A stretch of DNA of 5,311 nucleotides from HGM13006 sp964518645. Lineage in GTDB: Bacteria; Bacillota; Clostridia; Oscillospirales; Oscillospiraceae. Position numbers and translations under genes: made by a program. The notes below the pieces were generated by a model. It worked only from the letters and a program-made list of their open reading frames with translations, was not told the origin of the DNA and made no database searches. The stretch is from NCBI GenBank assembly GCA_964518645.1, contig CAZFGL010000145.1, positions 1-5,311 of the forward strand, read 5' to 3'. Below are positions 1-4,415 of this stretch, in pieces (position 1 is the stretch's first letter; every line of letters starts with the position of its first letter).

Positions 1-172
1 TAGCCTCGATCAGAGCGGACTCACGACGGGAAGAAATCAGAACGTCGCAGCCGTTAGCAGCGTAGCCTTCAGCAATAGCCTTGCCGAAGCCGCCTGCGCC
101 GCCGATGATGACAGCTTTCTTACCGGAGATGTCGAACATCTTGGTCAGATCGCCAGTATAAACCTTGGGCAT
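1..172 (-). CDS. Short-chain dehydrogenase/reductase (SDR), N-terminal part only
   Basis: The first 57 residues of an NAD(P)-dependent oxidoreductase; the rest lies beyond the left edge. After an 11-residue lead (MPKVYTGDLTK) comes the classical SDR opening: MFDISGKKAVIIGG, then the dinucleotide-binding glycine motif G24-x3-G28-x-G30 (GGAGGFG). The usual Thr before the first glycine is Ile23. The second beta strand ends in VLISSRRE (residues 44-51), with Ser-Arg-Arg and no terminal acidic residue, which in SDRs usually means NADP(H) preference (inference). The ATG at 172 has AAAGGAG (181-187) 8 nt upstream. The gene follows the cupin gene by 65 nt on the same strand, so the two are probably co-transcribed. 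Codons such as GCT, CGT and GTT suggest high expression. The catalytic Ser-Tyr-Lys is outside the window and the substrate cannot be told. Confidence 0.88.
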   Translation of the reverse strand, partial: MPKVYTGDLTKMFDISGKKAVIIGGAGGFGKAIAEGYAANGCDVLISSRRESALIEA

Positions 173-203
173 TTTAAAAACTCCTTTACTAAGTACTAAA
201 GTT

Positions 204-231
204 ATTCAGAGCCGAAAAACGGCAGATGAAT
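204..231 (-). other. Intergenic hairpin between the cupin and SDR genes
   Basis: In the mRNA sense (minus strand) this reads as an outer 5-bp stem (ATTCA/TGAAT) and an inner 4-bp stem (GCCG/CGGC) around a TTTTT loop, with a small internal bulge. It lies just after the cupin stop codon (238-240) and before the SDR ribosome binding site. No T-run follows the stem, so it is a poor terminator. It may act as a 3' stabiliser or processing element that sets the expression ratio of the two genes. The structure was read by eye and not folded. Confidence 0.4.
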
Positions 232-237
232 CAATAA

Positions 238-603
238 TTAAGCCTGGGGAGGCAGGAGGCAAACCAGCATCTTGGTGACGGTGGTGCCGTTGTTGGTGAC
301 GGACTTGGGGCAGCCGCCGCAGCAGTGGAAGGAATCGCCCTCGTGGAGAACGGTCTCGCCGTCCTCGGTCTTCAGGGTCATTTCGCCCTCGAGGATGTAG
401 TAGATGGACTCCAGGGGGTTAGCGCCGTAGTCGCATCCGCCACCGGGAACAAAGTAGGTGATACCCTGGATCATCTTGCCGCCGTCAACGTCAGCGGGAT
501 CATGCAGACGGGTGGGAACACACTCGTTGTGGCCGGGAGCAGTGTAGGTGTAGATGGTGCTGCCTTCTACGCCCTTGGCTCTCTGAATCTTATACTGTGC
601 CAT
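238..603 (-). CDS. Small single-domain cupin protein lacking the canonical metal ligands
   Basis: A complete 121-residue protein, a normal size for a single-domain cupin. Both cupin motifs are recognisable by their scaffold: motif 1 from PGGG (53-56) to YYILEGE (68-74), and motif 2 from EGDSF (88-92) to NNG (104-106). Aligned to the consensus G-x5-H-x-H-x3-4-E-x6-G, the two His are Gly60 and Asn62 and the Glu is Ser66. The motif 2 His is Lys100. A Cys/His cluster appears instead: Cys57, His93, Cys94, Cys95 and Cys98, plus Cys28 and Cys115. It may therefore bind no metal, bind one through thiolates, or be a sensor or isomerase-like protein. There is no signal peptide, so it is cytosolic. The ATG at 603 has AAGGAAG (612-618) 8 nt upstream. 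It is the first gene of the unit shared with the SDR. Function unknown; the family assignment is firm, the role is not. Confidence 0.85.
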   Translation of the reverse strand: MAQYKIQRAKGVEGSTIYTYTAPGHNECVPTRLHDPADVDGGKMIQGITYFVPGGGCDYGANPLESIYYILEGEMTLKTEDGETVLHEGDSFHCCGGCPKSVTNNGTTVTKMLVCLLPPQA

Positions 604-661
604 AAAAATAACTTCCTTTCAAAAGTATTATTACGTTGCGAAGCGTACTTCGTACCCATTA

Positions 662-690
662 AGTTTAACACACTGCATCGAAAAGTGCAA
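662..690 (-). promoter_or_regulatory. Candidate promoter of the cupin-SDR unit
   Basis: On the minus strand, TTGCAC (685-690) and TAAACT (662-667) are separated by exactly 17 bp. The match to sigma-A consensus is modest (3/6 and 4/6). Transcription would start near 655, giving a leader of about 52 nt before the cupin ATG. The heptamer TACGAAG occurs on each side of the promoter (648-654 and 705-711, minus strand). A small 5-bp hairpin (CGAAG/CTTCG, 639-652) lies just inside the predicted transcript. Confidence 0.4.
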
Positions 691-807
691 TAGTTTCGGC
701 CATCCTTCGTATGAAAAAATTGTTTTGTTTGCCGAAAAAGCCGGGCGTATTATGCATGAATCCCGTATTTTTACCGACATTTCCCGGGACACGGGCTGAA
801 AACACAG

Positions 808-849
808 GAAAAACCGGCCGGAAGGGGAAAGGAGACCCTGCCGACCGGT
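808..849 (-). terminator. Intrinsic terminator of the SpoIIQ-like gene
   Basis: On the minus strand, ACCGGTCGG (841-849) pairs with CCGGCCGGT (813-821) as 9 bp with one G-U. An inner AGGG/CCCT stem extends it, and a run of T (the A-run at 809-813 on the plus strand) follows. It begins 12 nt after the peptidase stop codon and insulates the cupin promoter downstream. The plus strand has no T-run after the stem, so it works in one direction only. Confidence 0.75.
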
Positions 850-861
850 ATCAGCTCTGCC

Positions 862-1515
862 TCAGGGCAGATAGGAAAGGGGATCCACCGGATCGCCGTC
901 CCGGAACACCTCGAAGTGGAGATGGTCGGCCTCGGCGGTTTCCAGCAGTGCCGTGTCACCCACCTGTCCCAGTACGACCCCGGCAGCTACATTGTCGCCC
1001 ACGGCCACTGCCGGGGTCTGGGTGAGATTGGCGTAGAGGGTGGAAACATCTCCCGGATGGCTGATGACTACCACACTGCCCAGATAATCGTCCTCGTATA
1101 CGGCAGTGACCTTTCCTGCCTCCACTGCGTGCACGGGAGCGCCCTGGGCGGCGATAATATCCAGTCCCTCATGGGTGCGCCAGTCCTGCATGGTCTGGGA
1201 GTAGGTCAGGGTGTCCCGGCTGAACACAGTGGCGACCTCGCCCTCCAGTGGCCACATGGCTGCGGTGTCCCGGGCTGCGGTCTCCTCGTAGCTGTCCCCC
1301 ATGTCATCGGTTTTGACAGCGCTCTGGGACTGCTGGGGAGCGGATTCCTCCGTCTCCCGGGGCGTGGTGGATACCACCCCGGCGGTTTCCACAGCGGAGC
1401 TGCGGACGGTGTTTAAGAATACATAGCCTGAAATTCCGACTGCTGCAATGCAGGCGATCAGGGCTATGTAGTAGCCCCTGCCCGCAAAGCGTTTTTTGTT
1501 GTTTTCGTTTTGCAT
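862..1515 (-). CDS. spoIIQ: Membrane-anchored M23 (LytM-type) peptidase, SpoIIQ-like
   Basis: A 217-residue protein. It has a short basic N-terminus (NNKKRFAGRG), one transmembrane segment at about 15-34, a Ser/Thr/Glu/Gln-rich linker (about 40-85) and a C-terminal M23 domain (about 88-217). The zinc ligands of an active LytM endopeptidase are present: His115 and Asp119 (THEGLD) and His198-Leu-His200 (DHLHFEV). Single anchor, short linker, VSTLY and the ending DPLSYLP match clostridial SpoIIQ, the forespore half of the SpoIIQ-SpoIIIAH channel around the engulfed forespore. Bacillus SpoIIQ has a degenerate site, whereas this one looks catalytic, as in some clostridia. The ATG at 1515 was chosen because GGAGG (1524-1528) sits 8 nt upstream; an in-frame TTG at 1530 overlaps that site. 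It ends at a terminator and is monocistronic. The M23 family is certain; the SpoIIQ identity is probable, and a generic envelope M23 hydrolase is the alternative. Confidence 0.8.
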   Translation of the reverse strand: MQNENNKKRFAGRGYYIALIACIAAVGISGYVFLNTVRSSAVETAGVVSTTPRETEESAPQQSQSAVKTDDMGDSYEETAARDTAAMWPLEGEVATVFSRDTLTYSQTMQDWRTHEGLDIIAAQGAPVHAVEAGKVTAVYEDDYLGSVVVISHPGDVSTLYANLTQTPAVAVGDNVAAGVVLGQVGDTALLETAEADHLHFEVFRDGDPVDPLSYLP

Positions 1516-1523
1516 GATATGCA

Positions 1524-1528
1524 CCTCC
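1524..1528 (-). promoter_or_regulatory. Ribosome binding site fixing the SpoIIQ-like start
   Basis: GGAGG on the minus strand, 8 nt before the ATG at 1515. It decides against the upstream in-frame TTG (1530), which would put the binding site inside the coding region. Confidence 0.8.
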
Positions 1529-1533
1529 AAGGC

Positions 1534-1562
1534 TATTGTCCCCGGAGGCTGGAAAAATATAC
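1534..1562 (-). promoter_or_regulatory. Possible forespore (sigma-F type) promoter for the SpoIIQ-like gene
   Basis: On the minus strand, GTATA (1558-1562) fits a sigma-F -35 (GYWTA). GGGGACAATA (1534-1543) fits the sigma-F -10 pattern GGnrAnAnTw at every defined position. Two points count against it. The spacer is 14 bp, shorter than the 15-16 bp I recall as usual. The start point would also fall near 1527, inside the ribosome binding site, giving an almost leaderless transcript. spoIIQ is a known sigma-F target in Bacillus, which makes the match worth recording. Confidence 0.35.
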
Positions 1563-1607
1563 ATGGGGAGAGAATATTTTCTGGCCGGAGGGATCTGAGG
1601 GTGAGAC

Positions 1608-1636
1608 TTGCCGGGAGACGGCGGGTGTGTTATGAT
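1608..1636 (+). promoter_or_regulatory. Extended -10 promoter of the ene-reductase gene
   Basis: TTGCCG (1608-1613), a 17-bp spacer, and TATGAT (1631-1636) preceded by TG at 1628-1629 (the extended -10 TGn). The predicted start is near 1643, giving a leader of about 55 nt. It drives the plus-strand flavoprotein and is back to back with the SpoIIQ-like gene. Confidence 0.6.
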
Positions 1637-1648
1637 GGGGTGGATAAA

Positions 1649-1666
1649 AAACGGCAGCCGCCGTTT
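1649..1666 (+). promoter_or_regulatory. Perfect inverted repeat in the ene-reductase leader
   Basis: AAACGGC (1649-1655), a 4-nt loop AGCC, then GCCGTTT (1660-1666): a 7-bp perfect dyad. It starts about 6 nt after the predicted transcription start. It could be an operator for a dimeric repressor, since blocking just downstream of the start is a common mode, or an RNA hairpin in the leader. No T-run follows, so it is not a terminator. Confidence 0.45.
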
Positions 1667-1684
1667 GGGATTTACATTTTATGA

Positions 1685-1689
1685 GGAGG
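1685..1689 (+). promoter_or_regulatory. Ribosome binding site fixing the GTG start of the ene-reductase
   Basis: GGAGG within GAGGAGG (1683-1689), 8 nt before GTG (1698-1700). It selects this GTG over the in-frame ATGs further upstream (1608, 1632, 1635), which have no such site and would translate the promoter and leader region. Confidence 0.8.
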
Positions 1690-1697
1690 CTTTTCCT

Positions 1698-3641
1698 GTG
1701 AAGCTGAAATACCCCAATCTCTTTTCCCCCATCACCATCGGGGGCGTTACATTTAAAAACCGGATCTGGTCTGCACCCGCAGGCACCCACCTGCTGGCGG
1801 GACTGGAGGAGTATCCCAATGAGGCGGTGATCGCCTATTACGCAAACAAGGCCAAAGGCGGAACGGCAAATATCACCTTCTCGGCTCAGAATATGGACAT
1901 ATACCGTCCCCAGGACGATGTCCACGCCAGTGAGAATATTTTCCCCCGGAAAAACCACCGGATGTGGCGGCAGCTCACCGATGCGGTGCATTACTATGGG
2001 GCAAAGATCTCTCTGGAACTGCTGGCCTTTGAGTATCATGGATATAATGAAAACGGAGATCTGGTCTCCTATACTGTCAACGGGCACGGGAAAAAGTATC
2101 CCAAGCTGACCCGGGAGGTGATGGAGCGGATCGCAGAGACCTATGCCGATGCAGCAGAGGCGGCCATAGAGTGCGGATTTGATATGATCCTGATCCATGG
2201 GGGCCACGGTCTGGTGCTGTCCCAGATGCTCTCTCCCAAATTCAACCGCCGGAAGGATGAGTTCGGCGGCAGTCTGGAAAACCGGGCCAAATTCCCCATT
2301 ATGATTCTGGATGCCATCCGTCAGCGGGTAGGACGGAAACTGCTGATCGAATACCGGGTCTCCGGCAGTGAATTCACCGAGGGGGGCTTTACCCCGGAGG
2401 ACTGTGTGGAGTTCCTGAAAATGATTCAGGACCAGATCGATATTGCCCATATCTCCTGCGGCAGTTTCTATTCCGAGACGGAGCATATTATGCACCCCTC
2501 CAACTTCCTGTCTGCGGGCTGTAATGCCCACCTGGCCCGGAAGGTGAAGGGGTCCGGAGAAATCCGGATCCCGGTGCTGACCCTGGGCGCCTTCCAGCAC
2601 CCGGATCTCATGGAAGAGACCATCGCCACCGGTGGCGCAGATCTGGTGGCCATGGCACGGGGCTCCATTGCGGACGCTTATGTGCCGGAGAAGGCGCTGG
2701 ACGGCAGGGAGGATGAGATCATTCCCTGTATCCGCTGCTTCCACTGCCTGGACTACGGCAGAAATACGGCCTTCGCCTGCTCGGTCAATCCCACTGTGGG
2801 ACGGGAATACCGGCTGAAACTGCTGGAGGAGAAGCCCACGGAGAAGAAAAACGTGGTGGTGATCGGCGGTGGCCCCTCCGGTATGGAGGCGGCGATTGTG
2901 GCAGCACAGCGGGGGCATCAGGTGACCCTGCTGGAAAAGAGCGAACGGCTGGGAGGCAAGCTGGTGTTCTCCCGGCAGACGGAGTTTAAAAAGGATCTTC
3001 GGAAGTTTATGGATTATCAGATCCACATGGTGGAGAAGCTTGGGGTCAAGGTTCAGCTGGGGACGGAAGCTACCCCGGAACTGGTGGAGGCAATGGCGCC
3101 CGATGCGGTGATCGCCGCCGTAGGTGCAGAGGCTGTTGTCCCCCCCATTCCCGGTGTTCACGGGGACAACGTGATCACGGCGGAGCGGGCCTATGAAATG
3201 GGCCTGAAGGGAGAAGATATGGGTCAGCGGATCGCAGTGCTGGGCGGTGGTCTGGTAGGCTGTGAGACGGCGCTGTATCTGAGCATGTATCTGGGCAAGC
3301 AGGTGACTCTGATCGAAATGACCGGTGCCATCGCTGCTGAAGAGTATTCCATTCCCCGGCAGGCACTGGTGGAACATATGAACGAGTATGTGACCAGCTA
3401 CTGCGGCGTCAAATGTACCGCGATCCGGCCGGAGGGCATGGAGGTATCCGATTCCTACGGCAATCATGCGCTGATTCCGGCAGATACAGTGGTGCTCGCT
3501 GCCGGTATGAAGCCCAGAAAGGCAGAGGGGGAGCAGTTCCGGGGACTGAGCCTGTTCTTTGAAGCCACAGGAGACTGTGTAAACGCAAAGAATGTGCGCA
3601 CGGCCACCAGAAGTGCTTACGATGCCGCCTCCAGAATCTGA
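1698..3641 (+). CDS. FMN/FAD/4Fe-4S ene-reductase, Old-Yellow-Enzyme / 2,4-dienoyl-CoA reductase type
   Basis: A 647-residue cytosolic flavoprotein, close in size to FadH, BaiCD/BaiH and daidzein reductase, all NAD(P)H-dependent reducers of activated C=C bonds. Residues 1 to about 335 form the FMN TIM barrel (FSPITIGG, KNRI, and the signature HGGHG 167-171 followed by SQMLSP and FGGSLENR). Cys344, Cys347, Cys350 and Cys361 (C-x2-C-x2-C-x10-C, ending SVNP) bind a 4Fe-4S cluster. Two Rossmann motifs follow for FAD and NAD(P)H: GGGPSG (390-395) and GGGLVG (516-521). ATGDC near the C-terminus completes the FAD site. His167/His170 match the substrate-anion-binding His pair of OYE relatives. The position two after His170, often a catalytic Tyr, is Leu172. 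Candidate substrates are enoates, bile-acid or steroid enones, flavonoids and dienoyl-CoA, and the sequence alone does not choose. It is monocistronic with its own promoter and terminator. The GTG start is set by GGAGG 8 nt upstream. Confidence 0.9.
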   Translation: MKLKYPNLFSPITIGGVTFKNRIWSAPAGTHLLAGLEEYPNEAVIAYYANKAKGGTANITFSAQNMDIYRPQDDVHASENIFPRKNHRMWRQLTDAVHYYGAKISLELLAFEYHGYNENGDLVSYTVNGHGKKYPKLTREVMERIAETYADAAEAAIECGFDMILIHGGHGLVLSQMLSPKFNRRKDEFGGSLENRAKFPIMILDAIRQRVGRKLLIEYRVSGSEFTEGGFTPEDCVEFLKMIQDQIDIAHISCGSFYSETEHIMHPSNFLSAGCNAHLARKVKGSGEIRIPVLTLGAFQHPDLMEETIATGGADLVAMARGSIADAYVPEKALDGREDEIIPCIRCFHCLDYGRNTAFACSVNPTVGREYRLKLLEEKPTEKKNVVVIGGGPSGMEAAIVAAQRGHQVTLLEKSERLGGKLVFSRQTEFKKDLRKFMDYQIHMVEKLGVKVQLGTEATPELVEAMAPDAVIAAVGAEAVVPPIPGVHGDNVITAERAYEMGLKGEDMGQRIAVLGGGLVGCETALYLSMYLGKQVTLIEMTGAIAAEEYSIPRQALVEHMNEYVTSYCGVKCTAIRPEGMEVSDSYGNHALIPADTVVLAAGMKPRKAEGEQFRGLSLFFEATGDCVNAKNVRTATRSAYDAASRI

Positions 3642-3649
3642 GTTATAAT

Positions 3650-3684
3650 AAAGACGTGCTGCAACCGGTGTGCAGCACGTCTTT
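3650..3684. terminator. Bidirectional intrinsic terminator between convergent genes
   Basis: A perfect 14-bp stem, AAAGACGTGCTGCA (3650-3663) with TGCAGCACGTCTTT (3671-3684), and a 7-nt loop. It starts 9 nt after the ene-reductase stop and lies 15 nt beyond the stop of the sigma-4-like gene on the other strand. T-rich tails occur on both sides: TTTT on the plus strand and TTTATTAT on the minus strand. It separates the two convergent transcription units. Confidence 0.88.
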
Positions 3685-3698
3685 TCCGTATGGATGGG

Positions 3699-3950
3699 TC
3701 AGCCACAGTACTTTAAATAGTGTGCGATCCGTTCCTCTGCCCGGCGGCGGGTGCGCTGGACAGAAGGGGTGGTGATGCCCAGTGTCTGGGAGATCTGGTC
3801 ATCGGTCTGCTTTTCCACATAGTAGCGAAGGATGATGTCCCGCTGACGGGCGGTCAGCTCCTCCCGGATAATCATGGGGAGTACCTTCCGCTTTCGTTCG
3901 AACAAAGGATCATAGTGTATATTTTCCACGTTTGTTGTACCCTCTTTCAT
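3699..3950 (-). CDS. Small sigma-region-4-like helix-turn-helix protein
   Basis: An 83-residue protein made almost entirely of a sigma-70 region 4-type DNA-binding domain. LTARQRDIILRYY (32-44) is the first helical part. TDDQISQTLGI (49-59) and TPSVQRTRRRAEERI (61-75) form the helix-turn-helix with a very basic recognition helix. No region 2 is present, so it cannot be a complete sigma factor. It is more likely a transcription activator or a split-sigma half that touches -35 DNA or RNA polymerase, as in small phage and integrative-element regulators (inference). The ATG at 3950 has GGAG (3958-3961) 7 nt upstream and overlaps the previous gene by 41 nt. A GTG at 3929 (76 residues, 20-nt overlap, GAGGG upstream) is an alternative start. 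It is the last gene of a three-gene operon ending at the hairpin 3650-3684. Confidence 0.75.
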   Translation of the reverse strand: MKEGTTNVENIHYDPLFERKRKVLPMIIREELTARQRDIILRYYVEKQTDDQISQTLGITTPSVQRTRRRAEERIAHYLKYCG

Positions 3951-4140
3951 AATAATGCTCCAGCAGCGTGGCCAGTTCTCTGGTTTCACGCTTCAGGGCG
4001 ATCAGTTCGTTGATTCGTCGGTTCAGGGAGATCAGCTGCTGCTGGGTGCAGTCCTTTTCCTGCCTGCGCAGGGTACGGATCCGGGTTTGCAGCCGCCGTT
4101 CCTGTTTGCGGTATTCTGCGGCGATTTCCAGCAGTGTCAC
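3910..4140 (-). CDS. Small charged helical (coiled-coil-like) protein of unknown function
   Basis: A 76-residue protein starting at GTG, MTLLEIAAEYRKQ and onward. Nearly the whole chain is predicted helical by eye: no Pro, few Gly before the last ten residues, and Arg/Lys/Glu/Gln alternating with Leu/Ile in a heptad-like way (LQTRIRTLRRQEKD, then LISLNRRINELIALKRE). A coiled-coil or helical hairpin that dimerises or binds a partner fits. The GTG (4138-4140) overlaps the TGA of the zinc-ribbon gene (4137-4139) as GTGA, a classic translational-coupling overlap, with a G-rich stretch about 10 nt upstream. It in turn overlaps the sigma-4-like gene, so the three proteins are probably made together, and this one may be a partner or anti-/co-factor of the helix-turn-helix protein (inference). 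I do not recognise the family. Confidence 0.68.
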   Translation of the reverse strand: MTLLEIAAEYRKQERRLQTRIRTLRRQEKDCTQQQLISLNRRINELIALKRETRELATLLEHYYERGYNKRGKYTL

Positions 4141-4304
4141 GGGCCGGAGGCCCCCTTCCGATATGGGGTGGGGCGGCAGAGGGGGCAGTATCCATCCTGC
4201 TTCATGCCCCTGTAAAGTTCCCGTCCGCATATTCGGCACCAGGACAGAGGCGACAGCGCCTGAATGTCCCGGCTTTTCCACGTCCTGCGGGTATTACACC
4301 TCAT
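4137..4304 (-). CDS. 55-residue zinc-ribbon protein
   Basis: A short gene, easily missed. ATG at 4304 has a strong site, GAGGAG (4310-4315), 5 nt upstream, and the gene lies about 26 nt from the predicted start of a near-consensus promoter. The protein opens with a basic stretch (MRCNTRRTWKSRD) and carries two CxxC knuckles: Cys23-Arg-Ile-Cys26-Gly and Cys40-Pro-Leu-Cys43, 13 residues apart, the usual geometry of a treble-clef or zinc-ribbon Zn site. The tail is Pro/Gly/Lys-rich. It is the first gene of the three-gene operon and overlaps the next by 4 nt. Zinc ribbons of this kind bind nucleic acid or other proteins; the actual role is unknown. The start, coupling overlap and Cys pattern together make it a convincing gene despite its length. 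Confidence 0.72.
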   Translation of the reverse strand: MRCNTRRTWKSRDIQALSPLSWCRICGRELYRGMKQDGYCPLCRPTPYRKGASGP

Positions 4305-4324
4305 AATCACTCCTCTAACTGGAT

Positions 4325-4348
4325 TAATATGGTAATATTGTAATACAC
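4325..4348. repeat. Three tandem 8-bp repeats at the divergent promoter
   Basis: TAATATGG, TAATATTG and TAATACAC follow one another directly (4325-4332, 4333-4340, 4341-4348). They share TAATAY with an 8-bp period. They cover the -10 box and the predicted start point of the zinc-ribbon operon, so they may add regulator contacts or ease melting. An AT-rich coincidence is possible. Confidence 0.4.
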
Positions 4349-4365
4349 AATTCGTGTGCTGTCAA
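4337..4365 (-). promoter_or_regulatory. Strong sigma-A promoter of the zinc-ribbon/helical/sigma-4-like operon
   Basis: On the minus strand, TTGACA (4360-4365, perfect -35), a 17-bp spacer, and TACAAT (4337-4342, 5/6 of the -10 consensus). The predicted start is near 4330, about 26 nt before the zinc-ribbon ATG. It is the best promoter in the window, and its spacer is filled by a dyad that looks like an operator, so it is probably held off by a repressor. Confidence 0.78.
4345..4357. promoter_or_regulatory. Dyad-symmetric candidate operator inside the promoter spacer
   Basis: ACACAATTCGTGT has arms ACACnA and TnGTGT around a central T. It lies wholly between the -35 and -10 boxes of the minus-strand promoter, a classic place for a repressor site. 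The divergent XRE-type gene next to it is the obvious candidate ligand. Binding is inferred, not shown. Confidence 0.55.
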
Positions 4366-4386
4366 GATGAATGTGGAATATTTTCC

Positions 4387-4415
4387 TTTACTTGGTAATT
4401 CTGATGTGATAGACT
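4387..4415 (+). promoter_or_regulatory. Candidate promoter of the XRE regulator gene
   Basis: TTTACT (4387-4392), a 17-bp spacer, and TAGACT (4410-4415) with TG at 4407-4408 (extended -10). Predicted start near 4422, about 29 nt before the chosen ATG. An imperfect palindrome, GGAATATTTTCC (4375-4386), abuts the -35 box and could be a second regulator site. Confidence 0.45.

Noticed and set aside
325..693. Plus-strand frame opposite the cupin gene
   Set aside because: It is antisense to a clear cupin with its own ribosome binding site. It has no domain and no ribosome binding site of its own.
711..1025. Plus-strand frame starting MKKLFCLPKK, and the plus-strand frame at 916-1416
   Set aside because: They run across the terminator and antisense to the M23 domain. 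The Arg/Pro-rich translation is typical of a shadow frame.
1516..1530. TTG start adding five residues to the SpoIIQ-like protein
   Set aside because: The codons contain the GGAGG that serves the ATG at 1515.
1608..1697. Upstream in-frame ATG starts for the ene-reductase (1608, 1632, 1635)
   Set aside because: They lie on or before the promoter boxes and lack a ribosome binding site. GTG at 1698 has GGAGG at the right distance and begins directly at the family's N-terminus.
1533..3467. A 644-codon open frame antisense to the ene-reductase gene
   Set aside because: It is a shadow of the codon bias of the plus-strand gene. The translation is rich in His, Pro and Gln, shows no recognisable domain, and runs through the promoter region of the SpoIIQ-like gene.
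4141..4281. N-terminal extension of the helical-protein frame back to a start at 4281
   Set aside because: It would overlap the zinc-ribbon gene in another frame, has no good ribosome binding site, and encodes a Pro/Gly-rich low-order stretch unlike the helical body. The GTG at 4140, overlapping the preceding TGA, is a better start.
3720..4343. Several plus-strand frames opposite the small-gene operon
   Set aside because: None has a ribosome binding site. They overlap one another and are antisense to the coupled minus-strand genes, whose starts and promoter are well supported.
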